DNA from: CAMXAS01 sp964442435
Lineage (GTDB): Bacteria; Bacteroidota; Bacteroidia; Bacteroidales; P3
Reading direction: 5' to 3'
Assembly (NCBI GenBank): GCA_964442435.1
Contig: CAYTZG010000005.1
Span: 50,133 to 114,132, forward strand
DNA: 64,000 nt
A program made the translations under genes and the position numbers. Below the pieces are notes generated by a model. The model saw only the letters and a list, made by a program, of their open reading frames with translations. It made no database searches and was not told the origin of the DNA. Positions within the stretch are counted from its first letter, which is position 1; each line of letters opens with the position of its first letter. Below are positions 16,549 to 27,200 of this stretch, piece by piece.

Positions 16549-19500
16549 TTACGGCAGGAATACTTTGTAAACCGCCGCGCCTTTCTCCGTGTCGATGCGG
16601 ACAAAGCGCAGCGCGCGTCCGGCCGCCACCGGCAGGCTCAAGTCCTCGCGGCTGTTGAGCGAGAAGCGGGCGAGGCGGTCGCCCGTCAGCGTGTAGATGG
16701 TTACGGATTTGATTGTCAGCGCATGGAGGTTGCGAATCTGTAATTGTCCGTGCGTGGCGCTCACCCTGAAGTCGTTCTGCGCCAAGGTCTCAATCGCCGT
16801 GTTTTGCACGAATTTGGCCGTGAGCCTCATATCTCGGTTCGGCATCTTGAACGAATGGGTCGCTTCCTTGCTCAGCGTATCGGTTTCGGTAAGCCAAGCC
16901 ACGAAGCGGTAGCCGTCGTTGGCATCGGCCTGAATCGTCACGTCTTCGTTCGTGAAATAGAAGCCGTCGCCGCTGATGCGGCCGCCGTTGGCGGGCGAGG
17001 CCGTCAGTATCAGTTCGTGTTCTTCTTCATCCTCCGTGCTGCGGAATACGGCCGTATAGGTCGTGTTGGCCGACGGCATACGGAAGGTATGGGTGGTCGA
17101 TTTCGAGCGTTCGACGCCGCCCTCCATCCAGGCCACGAAGTCGTAACCCGCGTTGGGCGTGGCCGTAATCGTAACGGAGGCGCCCTCTGCATACACGTCC
17201 GCGCCGGTTACCGTGCCGCCCTCGGCCGGCTGGGCGTTGAGCGTCAGCGTATAGTCATTCGGAATCGCGGTAAAAGCCAAATCGTAGACCTCAAGGTTGA
17301 ATTTGGATTCGGAAATGAAGTCGTGGGCCACCGGATTTTCGAAGAAAAACGCGATTTGCATCAAACCCGTTTCGGCTATGTCGAATTGGAAGGTTTGGTT
17401 GACGAGGTTCAACTCTTTGCCCGTCAGCGTCAAGATAACGTCCTCCTCCGTGAAAGTGCCGTGGTTGGAAACCGCCACCATCAGGCGGCAGTCCGCTTCG
17501 GTGGGGGTGGCGCCGTTGGCCGTGAGTTCGATGTGGTTGTCTTCGTCTTTTTTCAGGCTGAAGCTGTTGAGCTTGAACGTCAGGCGGGTGGCTTCGTGCG
17601 TATAGACCTTGGCCGTTGTGAGGATGGCGTTCGTCGCTTCTTCGTAGGTGCCCATGGCCTGCGCGATGTCCGACGTTCTGCCCGAGGCGCTGTAGGCGGT
17701 GCCCCATGTCGCATAGTTGTTGTTTTCCTCACGCCATGTGCCGCCGAGTTGACCTACATAGGTCTTAACGCCGCGTTCGCCCGGCGTGGTATAGTCGCTT
17801 GGGTTTATATATACATTTCCCATGCTCTCGTCGTAGGGCAAACCGTTATAGGTGGCGAATACGGCCGGCGTGTGGTTGAACGCCGATGCGTTGCCTTCGG
17901 CGCAAACCGCCTGTACCTTCATGCGGTAGGCCGTATTCGGGTTGAGCCCTGTCAGCGACACGGTTTGGCTGTTGGCGGTTATCTGCGTCCAAGGCGCATC
18001 CGTGGCGGCGTCCGCCGTTTGGTAAGCCACCGTATAGGAGGCCGTTTCATTGTAGAGGTCTTTCCAGCGCAACGCGATTTGCGTGTCGGTCACATTGGCG
18101 GTGTCAACGGTCAGACTGATGGGCGGGAAGCAGGTGATTTCTTCTGATATATATACAGATTCAATGCAGTTGGCCGTGTTTTCCGTAGCCGTGTAGCGGG
18201 AGTAGCGGAATTCAACCGCATGGTTGGCCGTTCCGGAAACCGTGGTGTACAATGTGATGAGGCCGGTAGCCGCATCGGCTTCGGGAAGCGTTGTAAACGT
18301 GGCGGCCGGTTGCCAGTTGCCGCCGTCAAGGCGGTAATCGATGCGGACCGAGTCGCCGGCCTGCGGGGTTCGCGGCTCATATCTCCATCCCTCCACAAAG
18401 TCGAAAAAGCGGATGTTGAGCGTGGCCGTCATCTTGTCGCCCGCCCCGCGGACGGCGCGTGTGATGAGGCCGGCCGAGGCGATGCCGTCCGTCAGCATCG
18501 TGTTTAGGGAAGTCAGGATATAAGGATAAGGCTCTATGTATTTGAAAGCGAAGGCCGCGTCCCCGGTGGTCTCCGAGGGGTCGGACCGCCAGCCTTCCGG
18601 CAGGACCGACGGATTGGTGGCGGCCGTCAGCATCCATTCGGCGGGCAGTTCGACGGGCGGGGCGGGCGGCGTGGGCGTTTTAAACGGGCCGAACACTTTG
18701 AGCGAGGCATCGTCGGGTTTGGAATACGAATAGGGATTCTGTGCGCCCGGCGTGTAGTAACACAGATTGACATGAATCGCGTATTCGGTATTCGCGGCAA
18801 GGCCTTCCGCCTCGAACGGCATCTCGAACGGTTGGCTTAGGTCGGAGGGCATTCCCACATAGAGGAGCGTCGTGTAATTGTTCTTGAAACCGGCGGTGGG
18901 CGGTTTGGTAGTCGGGAAATCGTATTTGGCCATCGTCTGGTCGCTGTTCTTGGTGATGGAGAGGCAAACCGCATAAACCGATTCCAATGAGCCGGCTTCC
19001 GGTGTGTTCAGTACCACTTTCCCGCTCAGGCCCGATGCCGTGGCCGTGGGGTCGGCGGGCATCGTGAACGCCTCGGCGTCTGCGGGCGGGATGAACGATA
19101 GCGTGCGGCCGGCTTCGGGGCCACAATCGGGGGTAACTTTCAATCCCCATTCACTTATGTTGACATCCTTGAGGATATCCCAACAATGCGCGTTCGAGCC
19201 AGGCGCGGGGTAACCGGGGCCGAACATAACGGCATGGTCTTTGTCGTTCTGGATGGCGGCCGGCGTGAACGCAAAGCCGGGGGCGGTCGCTTGCAGGGCG
19301 GCACGTCCCAAATCATTGCCTACGATATAGTCGATGCGTCCGTTTTCGTAGCAATGGATTTGAAATAGCCAGCGGTTACCGTTGACCATATAGTCGAACT
19401 GCGCCCAAAGACCGTGGCCGTTCTTATGGTCGGAAACCGCTATCAAGGTCACCGGGGCATTGCTACCTTTGGTCGGGTTCACGAGTTGGTCGTTGCTTAG

Positions 19501-20004
19501 GTCGGTCGGGTAGAGGCGGGCGGCGTTCTTTTCGGAAGTGATATCCGTTTGGACTTTTCCGCAGGCTACGGTCGGCTGACCGTTTTCATCGGTCGTACTG
19601 CCGTCGGCAAACAGGATGCCGCCTATGGCTGCGATGGCGAAACCGCTCATCTTGGCATCCAAAAAGGAGAAATCGGAAGCAGGATGGAATACCAAGAACG
19701 ACTTAGCTCTACAATTGCGGCTTGACTCGCTGTCGTTCAGCGTCACCGTGGTAAAGTTCGTTACCTCTTCGATGCTACCGTCTACGAAAAACACGTTCTG
19801 CAGGCTCGTGCCTTCGGCCAAATCCGCGCCGAGTGTCGTTTTGGCCAATATCTTCGGTTCAGCGTTTTCGTCCGGCGTATAGGTCGATAAATCAACGAAC
19901 GTGCCGGGCGTGCTTTGAAAAAAGTAATTTTTGACGGAGGCGCGCTGGGCGCTGGCCACGCCCGCCAGCCCCAAGGCTAAGCAGAAAGTCAATAAGCGTT
20001 TCAT
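16549..20004 (-). CDS. giant secreted protein B1 (family B, YPNP-less C-terminal domain)
   Basis: 1151 residues from the start at 20004, chosen because MKRLLTFCLALGLAGVASAQ is a clear signal peptide. A longer open frame upstream runs through the terminator of the preceding gene. The N-terminal region shares with two other proteins here the pattern GADLAEGTSLQNVFF and later RTLSFIPPA. Middle modules resemble fibronectin type III (GLNPNTAYRMKVQAVCAEG). Two tandem divergent InlB-type repeats follow near the end (GYDFVAWMEGG; GYRFVAWLTET). The last 75 residues form a sorting-like domain (GQLQIRNL, NSREDLSLPV, ending AVYKVFLP) without YPNP. It is probably T9SS cargo, and I do not recognise an enzymatic domain. 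Confidence 0.85.
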   Translation of the reverse strand: MKRLLTFCLALGLAGVASAQRASVKNYFFQSTPGTFVDLSTYTPDENAEPKILAKTTLGADLAEGTSLQNVFFVDGSIEEVTNFTTVTLNDSESSRNCRAKSFLVFHPASDFSFLDAKMSGFAIAAIGGILFADGSTTDENGQPTVACGKVQTDITSEKNAARLYPTDLSNDQLVNPTKGSNAPVTLIAVSDHKNGHGLWAQFDYMVNGNRWLFQIHCYENGRIDYIVGNDLGRAALQATAPGFAFTPAAIQNDKDHAVMFGPGYPAPGSNAHCWDILKDVNISEWGLKVTPDCGPEAGRTLSFIPPADAEAFTMPADPTATASGLSGKVVLNTPEAGSLESVYAVCLSITKNSDQTMAKYDFPTTKPPTAGFKNNYTTLLYVGMPSDLSQPFEMPFEAEGLAANTEYAIHVNLCYYTPGAQNPYSYSKPDDASLKVFGPFKTPTPPAPPVELPAEWMLTAATNPSVLPEGWRSDPSETTGDAAFAFKYIEPYPYILTSLNTMLTDGIASAGLITRAVRGAGDKMTATLNIRFFDFVEGWRYEPRTPQAGDSVRIDYRLDGGNWQPAATFTTLPEADAATGLITLYTTVSGTANHAVEFRYSRYTATENTANCIESVYISEEITCFPPISLTVDTANVTDTQIALRWKDLYNETASYTVAYQTADAATDAPWTQITANSQTVSLTGLNPNTAYRMKVQAVCAEGNASAFNHTPAVFATYNGLPYDESMGNVYINPSDYTTPGERGVKTYVGQLGGTWREENNNYATWGTAYSASGRTSDIAQAMGTYEEATNAILTTAKVYTHEATRLTFKLNSFSLKKDEDNHIELTANGATPTEADCRLMVAVSNHGTFTEEDVILTLTGKELNLVNQTFQFDIAETGLMQIAFFFENPVAHDFISESKFNLEVYDLAFTAIPNDYTLTLNAQPAEGGTVTGADVYAEGASVTITATPNAGYDFVAWMEGGVERSKSTTHTFRMPSANTTYTAVFRSTEDEEEHELILTASPANGGRISGDGFYFTNEDVTIQADANDGYRFVAWLTETDTLSKEATHSFKMPNRDMRLTAKFVQNTAIETLAQNDFRVSATHGQLQIRNLHALTIKSVTIYTLTGDRLARFSLNSREDLSLPVAAGRALRFVRIDTEKGAAVYKVFLP

Positions 20005-20067
20005 TTGACCTGATGTTTTGGTTGAACCATGGGTAGATACGGGGCGAATCCCGCCGCTACCACTTGC

Positions 20068-20075
20068 CAAATATA
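20068..20075 (-). promoter_or_regulatory. candidate -7 box for B1
   Basis: The minus strand reads TATATTTG, an exact match to TAnnTTTG. It lies between the A1 terminator and the B1 start, which would give a 5' UTR of roughly 55-60 bases. No clear -33 TTTG is seen at 19-21 bases. The position supports the 20004 start. Confidence 0.45.
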
Positions 20076-20088
20076 CGAAATTTAGGGC

Positions 20089-20124
20089 AAAAAAAAGCGG
20101 CGGCCCTTTCCGGGGCCGCCGCTT
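20089..20124 (-). terminator. strong terminator after giant protein A1
   Basis: A perfect 12-bp GC-rich stem (AAGCGGCGGCCC at 20095-20106 with GGGCCGCCGCTT at 20113-20124) has a 6-base loop and is followed on the minus strand by a run of eight T. It begins about 20 bases after the A1 stop and separates A1 from B1. Confidence 0.9.
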
Positions 20125-20145
20125 GGCATTCAAGGAAAGCGGTCG

Positions 20146-23100
20146 TTATTTGACCACCACCTTGTAGGTGGCTTTGCGACCGGCTTCGTCCGTAAAGCGG
20201 AAGAAGTACGTGCCGGGCGTCAGACCGTTGAGGTCGATTTGCGGCGCGGCCGGCATACGGCGCAATACGCGACCGCCGAGGTCGAGCATTTCCACCTGGC
20301 TGTATTCTCCGTTCACGTAAATGATTTCGGAAGCCGGGTTGGGGTAGAGCGTCAGCGTCATGCCGTTGAGTTCGCTTTCCGTGCTCACGTCGCTTAACGT
20401 AACGGAAACCGTGTTCGCTTTATTGGTGGTGGTGTAAACGGCTTCCACGGTGTAGTCGTAGTCGCCTTCCGGCAGCGGAGCGGTTTCCTTATAGGAGTAA
20501 GTGGTCATCAGTTCGTCGTTCAGTTGGATTTCCTCCTGACCGTCGATATCCACCCGCTGACGGTAGAGGTTGTAACCTTTCAATGTCAACGGCGCTTTGG
20601 GCGACGGCATTGCCATCGTCTGCGTCGTGGTAGGTTTCAGCGAGAACGGCATGGACATCGGTTTTTCCAAACGGATGAGTTTGCCTTCCAACAAAGCGGG
20701 GTTGAGCACGCCGTTGCTGGTGGCGGCGTCGATGTCGCGTTTACGCGCTACGAGCGCACGTATGGGCCACGAACCTTTGATGTTGGCATCGGCCAGGCAC
20801 GTCCAGGTTTCGCCGTCAAACGAAATGATGTCGCTGTAGAACCGTTTGTTTTCGGATAAGTCGATGGTTACGGGCGTTGCACCGGCGCTGTACTTGATGT
20901 GGTAGCCCAACGCCACTTCTTTTTCTTGGTTCATCGGGAACGACTTTGAGAAATACATCGTCTGCCAAGCCAAGGCTTGCGTACGGGGTAGCGATTCTTT
21001 AAGCGACAACTCGCTGTTCAGGTAAACGACGGCTTCAAACGTCTTGGTATTGTCGCCCAGCAGGTATTCCATACCTACCAGATAAAGGTCTTCGTATAAT
21101 TCCAAATCCGAGGCATCCCAACCGATAACGGCCCAATATTGCAGGGGATCTTCCTCACCCCAGCCGGCAATGGCTATCATTTGGCCGGAACCGTAGCCGA
21201 TGGCCAGCGGTTCTTCGAACATGGGCGTTTCCCACTTGGCCGTTACATCGAACAACTTGTTGCTTTCCGTAAAGGCGGTGTTCTTCGTGTAGTTGATGCG
21301 GAGGCCGAACGGCGCCAAGGCTTCCCCTTCGTTCGTCAGCGTAATCTGAATCGAATCGGCGGCTTTACAACCGGAGCTGTAAATCGATTCAATCCGGTAG
21401 GTGTAGGGCGTGCCCAATTCCAGGTTGGAAAGGTCGTTATAGTATACGGCGGCATCGTTGTTCCAAAGGTCCTTGAGCTTCGTGCCGTTGCGGAAGACCG
21501 TGAAGCCAATCAGGCCCGCGGCCGTGTCGGAAGTCGGTACGTCCCAATCCAATACCACCCATTGGTTCGTTTCATGAGCCTTGAGCTCCTTGACGGGCAG
21601 ACAGTCGCCATATTTGTCTATGGTAATCGTTGTGGCGGGCGAGAGCGGCGCATTCCCTTTCGAGGACAAGGCCATGACTTCGTATTTATAGGTGCCGGGC
21701 TGGCTCAATTCATCGTAGAAGCGGCGCGAGTGCAGGTTTTCGGCAATGGGTTCGCCATTCCGATACAACGTATAGCCGAGCCGGTCGGGGGCGCTTTCCA
21801 GTTCGAGGAGCATGAGGCGGCTTGTAACGTAGCTGCATTGGTATCCCGCATTCAAAGCTACGGTGCCGTCTTCAAGCGTGCAAACCGACAGACCGCCCGC
21901 TACGGCGAGGTCATCCGTCGAAGTTACTTCACCGTTCAGGGTCAGCAGGTTGTAAACGGCAGGGTCTTCCGTTACCTGAATCGGTTCGCCGATTTGTTTG
22001 CGTGTCGGTACGTCGAATATATAAATTTCGTTTTCATATTTGCCCGTCTGCGAGGCTACGTACAGTTTCTTATCGTAGTAGGCGGTACCGGTTACAGCCA
22101 AGTCATCGAAGTCGAAACCGGCGTTACCGAGGTATTCGCCATCAAGCGTATAGAAAGCGCACGAATCCCAACCGCCGGCCATCAACACACCCTTGGTGCC
22201 GTTGAATTCGACATCCTCCATATAGCACAAGTGGCGGCTCGGACATTCAAAACTCGTGACGATGCGGTCTTTGTCGTTCAAGTCCAAAACATACACGTTT
22301 TCAAGGCTACCGCAATAGAGTTGTTGTTGGTCTTCAAAATAGACCATTGACAGAATGGCATTGTTCAAACCTTTGGGCCGCCATTCCGTTACATTGTTGT
22401 ATTGATCCAAAATGCGGATGCTGTTGCCCGCCCAACTCGAAACATAGCAGCTGTCGCCGATTTTGATACCGACATAGCCATTGTACATCTGCATATCCAC
22501 GTTGTCGATATAATCCAAAGTCGGGTTGGCGTATTTGGTATCGGAAGCGGGAGCCGGTTTCGTTTTCAGCGTCGCTATGGAAACCGGGGCGCGGTCGGGT
22601 TGGCCTTTTTCACCCTTGGTCGCACGGGCAATGGCGTCCGTCACCACCTCGGAAGACGGCAAGCCCCAGTAAATGGAGGCATAGCGGTTGTATTGCAACA
22701 GATGGTCGATTTGCTGAACCGGGAATACAGAGCCGGTCATGATGGTGTTTGAGGTCGCAGGGTTGGCCTTCTGGGCGCCGTAAACGGCTACGACTCTGTA
22801 GATGTGGCGTCCTTCGTCGCAATTATCGTCAATATAGGATTGAACGTTCTTGTCGGGCGTCGCGATGGGGGTGGCGTTGTCGTCACGATAGATTTCATAG
22901 CCCGTCAGGGTGTGTTCGCTTACGAGCGGTTCCTGCCAAGTTATGCGCACATCATAGCCGTCACCGATGGCTTTGGCCATGACGTTGCGGGCGCGCGGCA
23001 GAATGCGTTGCGCGTCGAACTGGATGTACCAAGGCATCGAGTAGCCGTGGTCGTAGTAGAAGCCGGCCAAAAGGGAGCCGTCCATCGACGTTGTCAAGGG

Positions 23101-24195
23101 GCAACCCAAATCCACGGATACCGTTAAGTCGTAGTATTCGTAAAGGTAAGACTTGAGGTCGATCAAGCCGTTTTCTTCAGTGTAAACGACGGCTTTGCGC
23201 GTACTGGGGTCGGCATGCATACCGCAATAGCCGGCAATCAATCCGTTGTCATCCACGGTGTTGAAGAAAAGCAGGTCGAAGCCCGGAAGCGGGTCAATCG
23301 TATCGATTGTAAAATTCTTCTGCGCCCGGTTGTAGTGGATAATCAGACCGTGGGCGGTTTCTTCGTTGTAGCCCACCAGAATGCTACCGTCGGTGTTCGC
23401 ACCCACGAGGTTGGACATACTGAATCTTGTGTCGGTTATCGCATAGGTGTGGACTTCGCCGCCGTTTTCCAAATCCGCGAGGTCCCAGAAGGTCGTTTGC
23501 CAGTTCGATATTACGGAGTCGGTAGGCCATGTTCCCCAACCGCCAGCTACTTTTCCGTCGAAGGAGATAGCGTTGGCTCGCGTACCGTAACCAAGATTGT
23601 CTTCGTTATGCAACGGCTCTTTCAGGGGCCAGTAAGAATGGAGTTTCGTTTCCACATCGCCGGTCTTGCCGTTGTAGATAACGCCTACGCAACTGCTGAT
23701 AGAGTCCTTGAGGCGCGCGTTGTTTTCGCCGGGCGTCCATCCGTAACTCCATTCATAACCGAGCATGACGAGCCGATCGCCGTTGGGCTGGGCGTTCCAA
23801 TACGAAATGTCGTTCACATAGTTCGGGGCGTCTGTCGTTTTTTTCAAAGAAATGTCCTTGTTGTTGTAACGGATGAAAGGCACCGAATTTTCACCCGGCA
23901 GAGCCGCTACGTAGTGGGTCGGCGAAAAATAGGCGTACAGGACGAAATCGTTGAACGTCGTGGTCTTGCCACTTTCGAAATCGTGGACAAAGCCGGATTC
24001 GTTCCAGACGTTACCGCTCAGGTAGCGGTTGTCTGCAGAGATGAACGTAAACTGACCGTCCCTCAAGCCGGTCATCACGACCGCCTTGCTGGAGCCGTTT
24101 TGACTTTCGTAGGTCGTGGACGCGATGTTGTCCTGGGCCCGCGCTCCCCAACCGAGGAACAGCAGAGCCGTTGCGATTAAAAGTTTTTTAGACAT
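20146..24195 (-). CDS. giant secreted protein A1 (family A, T9SS type A sorting domain)
   Basis: A 1349-residue protein with a signal peptide to about residue 20 (GWGARAQ). Residues 45-400 contain repeats like the extracellular HAF type (ISADNRYLSG; DGKVAGGWG; DDNGLIAGYCG) that probably form a propeller. A fibronectin type III-like module follows (LTGYEIYRDDN), then the block NRYASIYWGLPSSEVV, which is almost unchanged in paralog A2. A second propeller-like region lies near 560-800. More type III modules come next, then a beta-sandwich-like region (WETPMFEEPL; YLVGMEYLLGD). The C-terminal domain starts at LYPNPASEIIYVNGEYSQ and ends with TYKVVVK. No catalytic motif is recognised. It starts 29 bases after B2 with no terminator, so it is probably co-transcribed with B2. 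Confidence 0.88.
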   Translation of the reverse strand: MSKKLLIATALLFLGWGARAQDNIASTTYESQNGSSKAVVMTGLRDGQFTFISADNRYLSGNVWNESGFVHDFESGKTTTFNDFVLYAYFSPTHYVAALPGENSVPFIRYNNKDISLKKTTDAPNYVNDISYWNAQPNGDRLVMLGYEWSYGWTPGENNARLKDSISSCVGVIYNGKTGDVETKLHSYWPLKEPLHNEDNLGYGTRANAISFDGKVAGGWGTWPTDSVISNWQTTFWDLADLENGGEVHTYAITDTRFSMSNLVGANTDGSILVGYNEETAHGLIIHYNRAQKNFTIDTIDPLPGFDLLFFNTVDDNGLIAGYCGMHADPSTRKAVVYTEENGLIDLKSYLYEYYDLTVSVDLGCPLTTSMDGSLLAGFYYDHGYSMPWYIQFDAQRILPRARNVMAKAIGDGYDVRITWQEPLVSEHTLTGYEIYRDDNATPIATPDKNVQSYIDDNCDEGRHIYRVVAVYGAQKANPATSNTIMTGSVFPVQQIDHLLQYNRYASIYWGLPSSEVVTDAIARATKGEKGQPDRAPVSIATLKTKPAPASDTKYANPTLDYIDNVDMQMYNGYVGIKIGDSCYVSSWAGNSIRILDQYNNVTEWRPKGLNNAILSMVYFEDQQQLYCGSLENVYVLDLNDKDRIVTSFECPSRHLCYMEDVEFNGTKGVLMAGGWDSCAFYTLDGEYLGNAGFDFDDLAVTGTAYYDKKLYVASQTGKYENEIYIFDVPTRKQIGEPIQVTEDPAVYNLLTLNGEVTSTDDLAVAGGLSVCTLEDGTVALNAGYQCSYVTSRLMLLELESAPDRLGYTLYRNGEPIAENLHSRRFYDELSQPGTYKYEVMALSSKGNAPLSPATTITIDKYGDCLPVKELKAHETNQWVVLDWDVPTSDTAAGLIGFTVFRNGTKLKDLWNNDAAVYYNDLSNLELGTPYTYRIESIYSSGCKAADSIQITLTNEGEALAPFGLRINYTKNTAFTESNKLFDVTAKWETPMFEEPLAIGYGSGQMIAIAGWGEEDPLQYWAVIGWDASDLELYEDLYLVGMEYLLGDNTKTFEAVVYLNSELSLKESLPRTQALAWQTMYFSKSFPMNQEKEVALGYHIKYSAGATPVTIDLSENKRFYSDIISFDGETWTCLADANIKGSWPIRALVARKRDIDAATSNGVLNPALLEGKLIRLEKPMSMPFSLKPTTTQTMAMPSPKAPLTLKGYNLYRQRVDIDGQEEIQLNDELMTTYSYKETAPLPEGDYDYTVEAVYTTTNKANTVSVTLSDVSTESELNGMTLTLYPNPASEIIYVNGEYSQVEMLDLGGRVLRRMPAAPQIDLNGLTPGTYFFRFTDEAGRKATYKVVVK

Positions 24196-24224
24196 AGTGG
24201 TGTGTTATTTGTCGTTTTTGCTTA

Positions 24225-27200
24225 TTAGTGTATGTATACTTTATATACCGTCGCGCCCGTTTCGGTGTTGAGACGGACGATGAGCAGGGCGTGTTCGGCT
24301 TCGAGCGGCAGGTACAGATCTTCACGGCTGTTGGGCGTAAAGCGTTGGATGCGGTTGCCGGCCAGGCCGTACACGTCGATGTCTTTCACCAAAAGGCTAT
24401 TGAGGTTGCGGACAATGAGCTGGCCGTGGTTCGTGCTGACGCTGAAGTTGGCCTTAACCATGGCCTCCATGTTTTCCTGTCCGGTGCTGTCATCGATTCT
24501 TTTCTCAAATACAGCCGTGTAGGAAAGGTTTTCGTTCGGCATCTTGAATTTGTAAATCGTATCTTTCGACAGCTCGGTTTCGCCATCCATCCATGCCTTG
24601 AATTGATAGTCCGGGTGGGCCGAGGCTCTCAGCGTTACGTTGGCACCGTCGAAGTAGTAACCGGTGTAGGCCCTTTCGTCATTGACCGTTCCGGCTTCCT
24701 CCGGCGTGATGTTCACTCTGAGTTCAAACATCTCGCGTTGGGTCTTGAAGGTAGCGGTCGCTTTTATCGAACCGGTCGTACGGTCGCCCTTCGTGCAGTA
24801 GCTGGTCACTTCTGCCATATAACTCGTGTTGGACATCAGTCCTTCGAGCGTAATCGTCTGCAGTTCCGTTTCCGTAGCGTCTTGGTAAACCGTTTTGGCT
24901 TGGGTGGCGTCGTTGGCCGGATAATAGATAATGCCGTATTCTTCCCCATCGCCGTTCCAACTCAGTGTCGCTTGCGTTTCTTTGACATTGGTCGTTTTGA
25001 GGTTTTCAACCGGGAAGCAGGGATTGTCGCCCCCGTCGTAACGGAACGAGATGCCGAGGAGCTCCAGATACATGGGGAAGGCGTCCTCGCTGGTGTTGTT
25101 GTCGTAGGTAAAGGGATTCGGGTTGTGGAAATAGAACGCGAACTGAACCAAGCCGCCGAGCTCGGCCAATTCTACGGACAGTTCCTTACCCCGTTGTCCG
25201 TCTTTGGCGGCGGCTTCCGCCTTCAGGGCGTTGTGGTCGAAGGCGGCCACCGTATCGGCCCATCTGAACGTACCGTTCGTGGAGGCCAAGACATAGAGGC
25301 GCAGAGCCGGGTCTACGAGGTCAACGCCATCGTGGCAAACGGTTTGGTCGTTGACGGTCGTTCTGTCGTAAGCGTTGACGCGGAACTTCAGCGTCTTGGG
25401 CACGGGGATGCCGGTCTTGCGGACATAGATGGCCGGGGTGGCGAGCAGCGCCTGGCTCATGTCGGTGGCAACGCCCAAGCCATCCGGATCCAAAGCATCG
25501 TCAAAAGCGTATGCCCTATTGTAGTCTATGCTCCAGGTCGTGGTGCTGCCCATATAATCGTCTGCCTGCAATTCGGTGCCGAGTTCGCCGTTGTAGGCGG
25601 TTAAATCGGGCGTAGTCGCGTAGTCATTGAGCTCGTCATCATAAACGAAGGCCATGTCTTCGATATACGGCATCTCGGCGGCCGTGCTCATGCGGACGGG
25701 GGCGGTTTCGGGAGACGGGCCGATGGCGCAGACGGCCTGCACTTTGACGTTGTAAGCCGTATTGGCTTCCAGATTGTTCAGCACGGTTTCGGTCTTGTTG
25801 ACCGTTTGGGTCATCCAGGCGTCGGCATCCGCGCCCGCTTTCTGATACGAAACGATATAGTTGCCGGCGGCGGGTTCGTTGTCATAATCCCGCCATTTCA
25901 GCGGAATGGCCGTATTGGTTCTGCCTTCGTTCACCATCTGCAAGGCGGTCGGCATTTCACAAGCCTGCGGCCCTTTGATTTCGTAAGAAGCGATGGCGTG
26001 CATGGAAGTACTCCCTGTGCTATATGCGGTGTAGTAACTGTAGCGCACGTTTACGATATCGGTAATGGCGCAACTGAAAGAAACGCTCAGCGGATAAGTG
26101 GTTCCGAGGGCTTCCGGCATATTGGCCTTTGTGAATAAACCGGCCGTTTGCCATTCGCCGCCGTTGAGGCGGTATTCGATGCGGACCGAATCGTTTGAGG
26201 CGGGGGGGCTTGCCGTTAGACCGAGTTGTTCGGGTTTATAAAATTTGATAAGGAAAATCGCTTGTACGTTTTGCGCCCCCGAGAAGGCGGGTAGGATAAC
26301 GCTCGGCCAAGCGGGATCTTTCGCTGCTTTAGAGGAACTCAGATAAAAAGTGTGGTCCAAGTGGCTGGGAAAAGTCACGAAAAAGGCGTTGGTCGCATCG
26401 GTCATGTCCGTGCTCAAGCCCGGCGGCAACATCGGCATCGCGTCTTCAGTTTGCGTGATTTCGTCTTTAGGGCCGAATTCGTATTGTAGCGGCAGGCGTT
26501 CGGCCTGACGGTAGAGCGATAGCAACGTAAAATTGCTGGAGTAACCCGGTGTTTCGTCATCGGTCATGGCAAACATCTGCAGGTAGGTCATTTCGCCCGG
26601 TTCCATTGCGATACTGCAGGACGTGGCGCCTTTTTCCAAAATGGCGATGACGTTGCCGTCACGATCGCCCGGTTGCAACACGCCTTGCGGCTTGCAAGAC
26701 TGGACGGAGTCGCTTTTCATCACCAGCGTCTTGAACGTGGTGGCGGTGAATGTCAGCGGAATGACGTCGCCGTCCAATTCGCCGACCGTTACGTTGGCGG
26801 GCGTCTCCATGGGGGTCGTCCGGATGGCGTCGGAAAAGACCAAGGCCTCCGACGCATAGGTGTAGTTGCCGTCCTCCGCCTTGCAGAGATAGGCATACAG
26901 ATAGTATTTCTCGTTGGGCTCTAGGTCTGTGACAGTGAATGAAATGTGGTCTAAATCGGCGGGCTTTCCGCTATAGACCACGCGGTAGGTAATGCGGAAG
27001 TTTTGGGCATTTTCCACCTCATCGCCCACCGCATAGGCTTTGTTTTCGAATTTAGGCGTGACGCTGGTTTGCGGCGTTGCAAAAATCAATAGGCTCGTGA
27101 CGTTTGTAAGCGCCTCTTTGCTTTTGTCGCTCAGCACCATGCTGGCGTTGATGGAGGTGTAGTTGGGCGTGCCGGTAATGGTACCGCCTTTGGGGTAGAT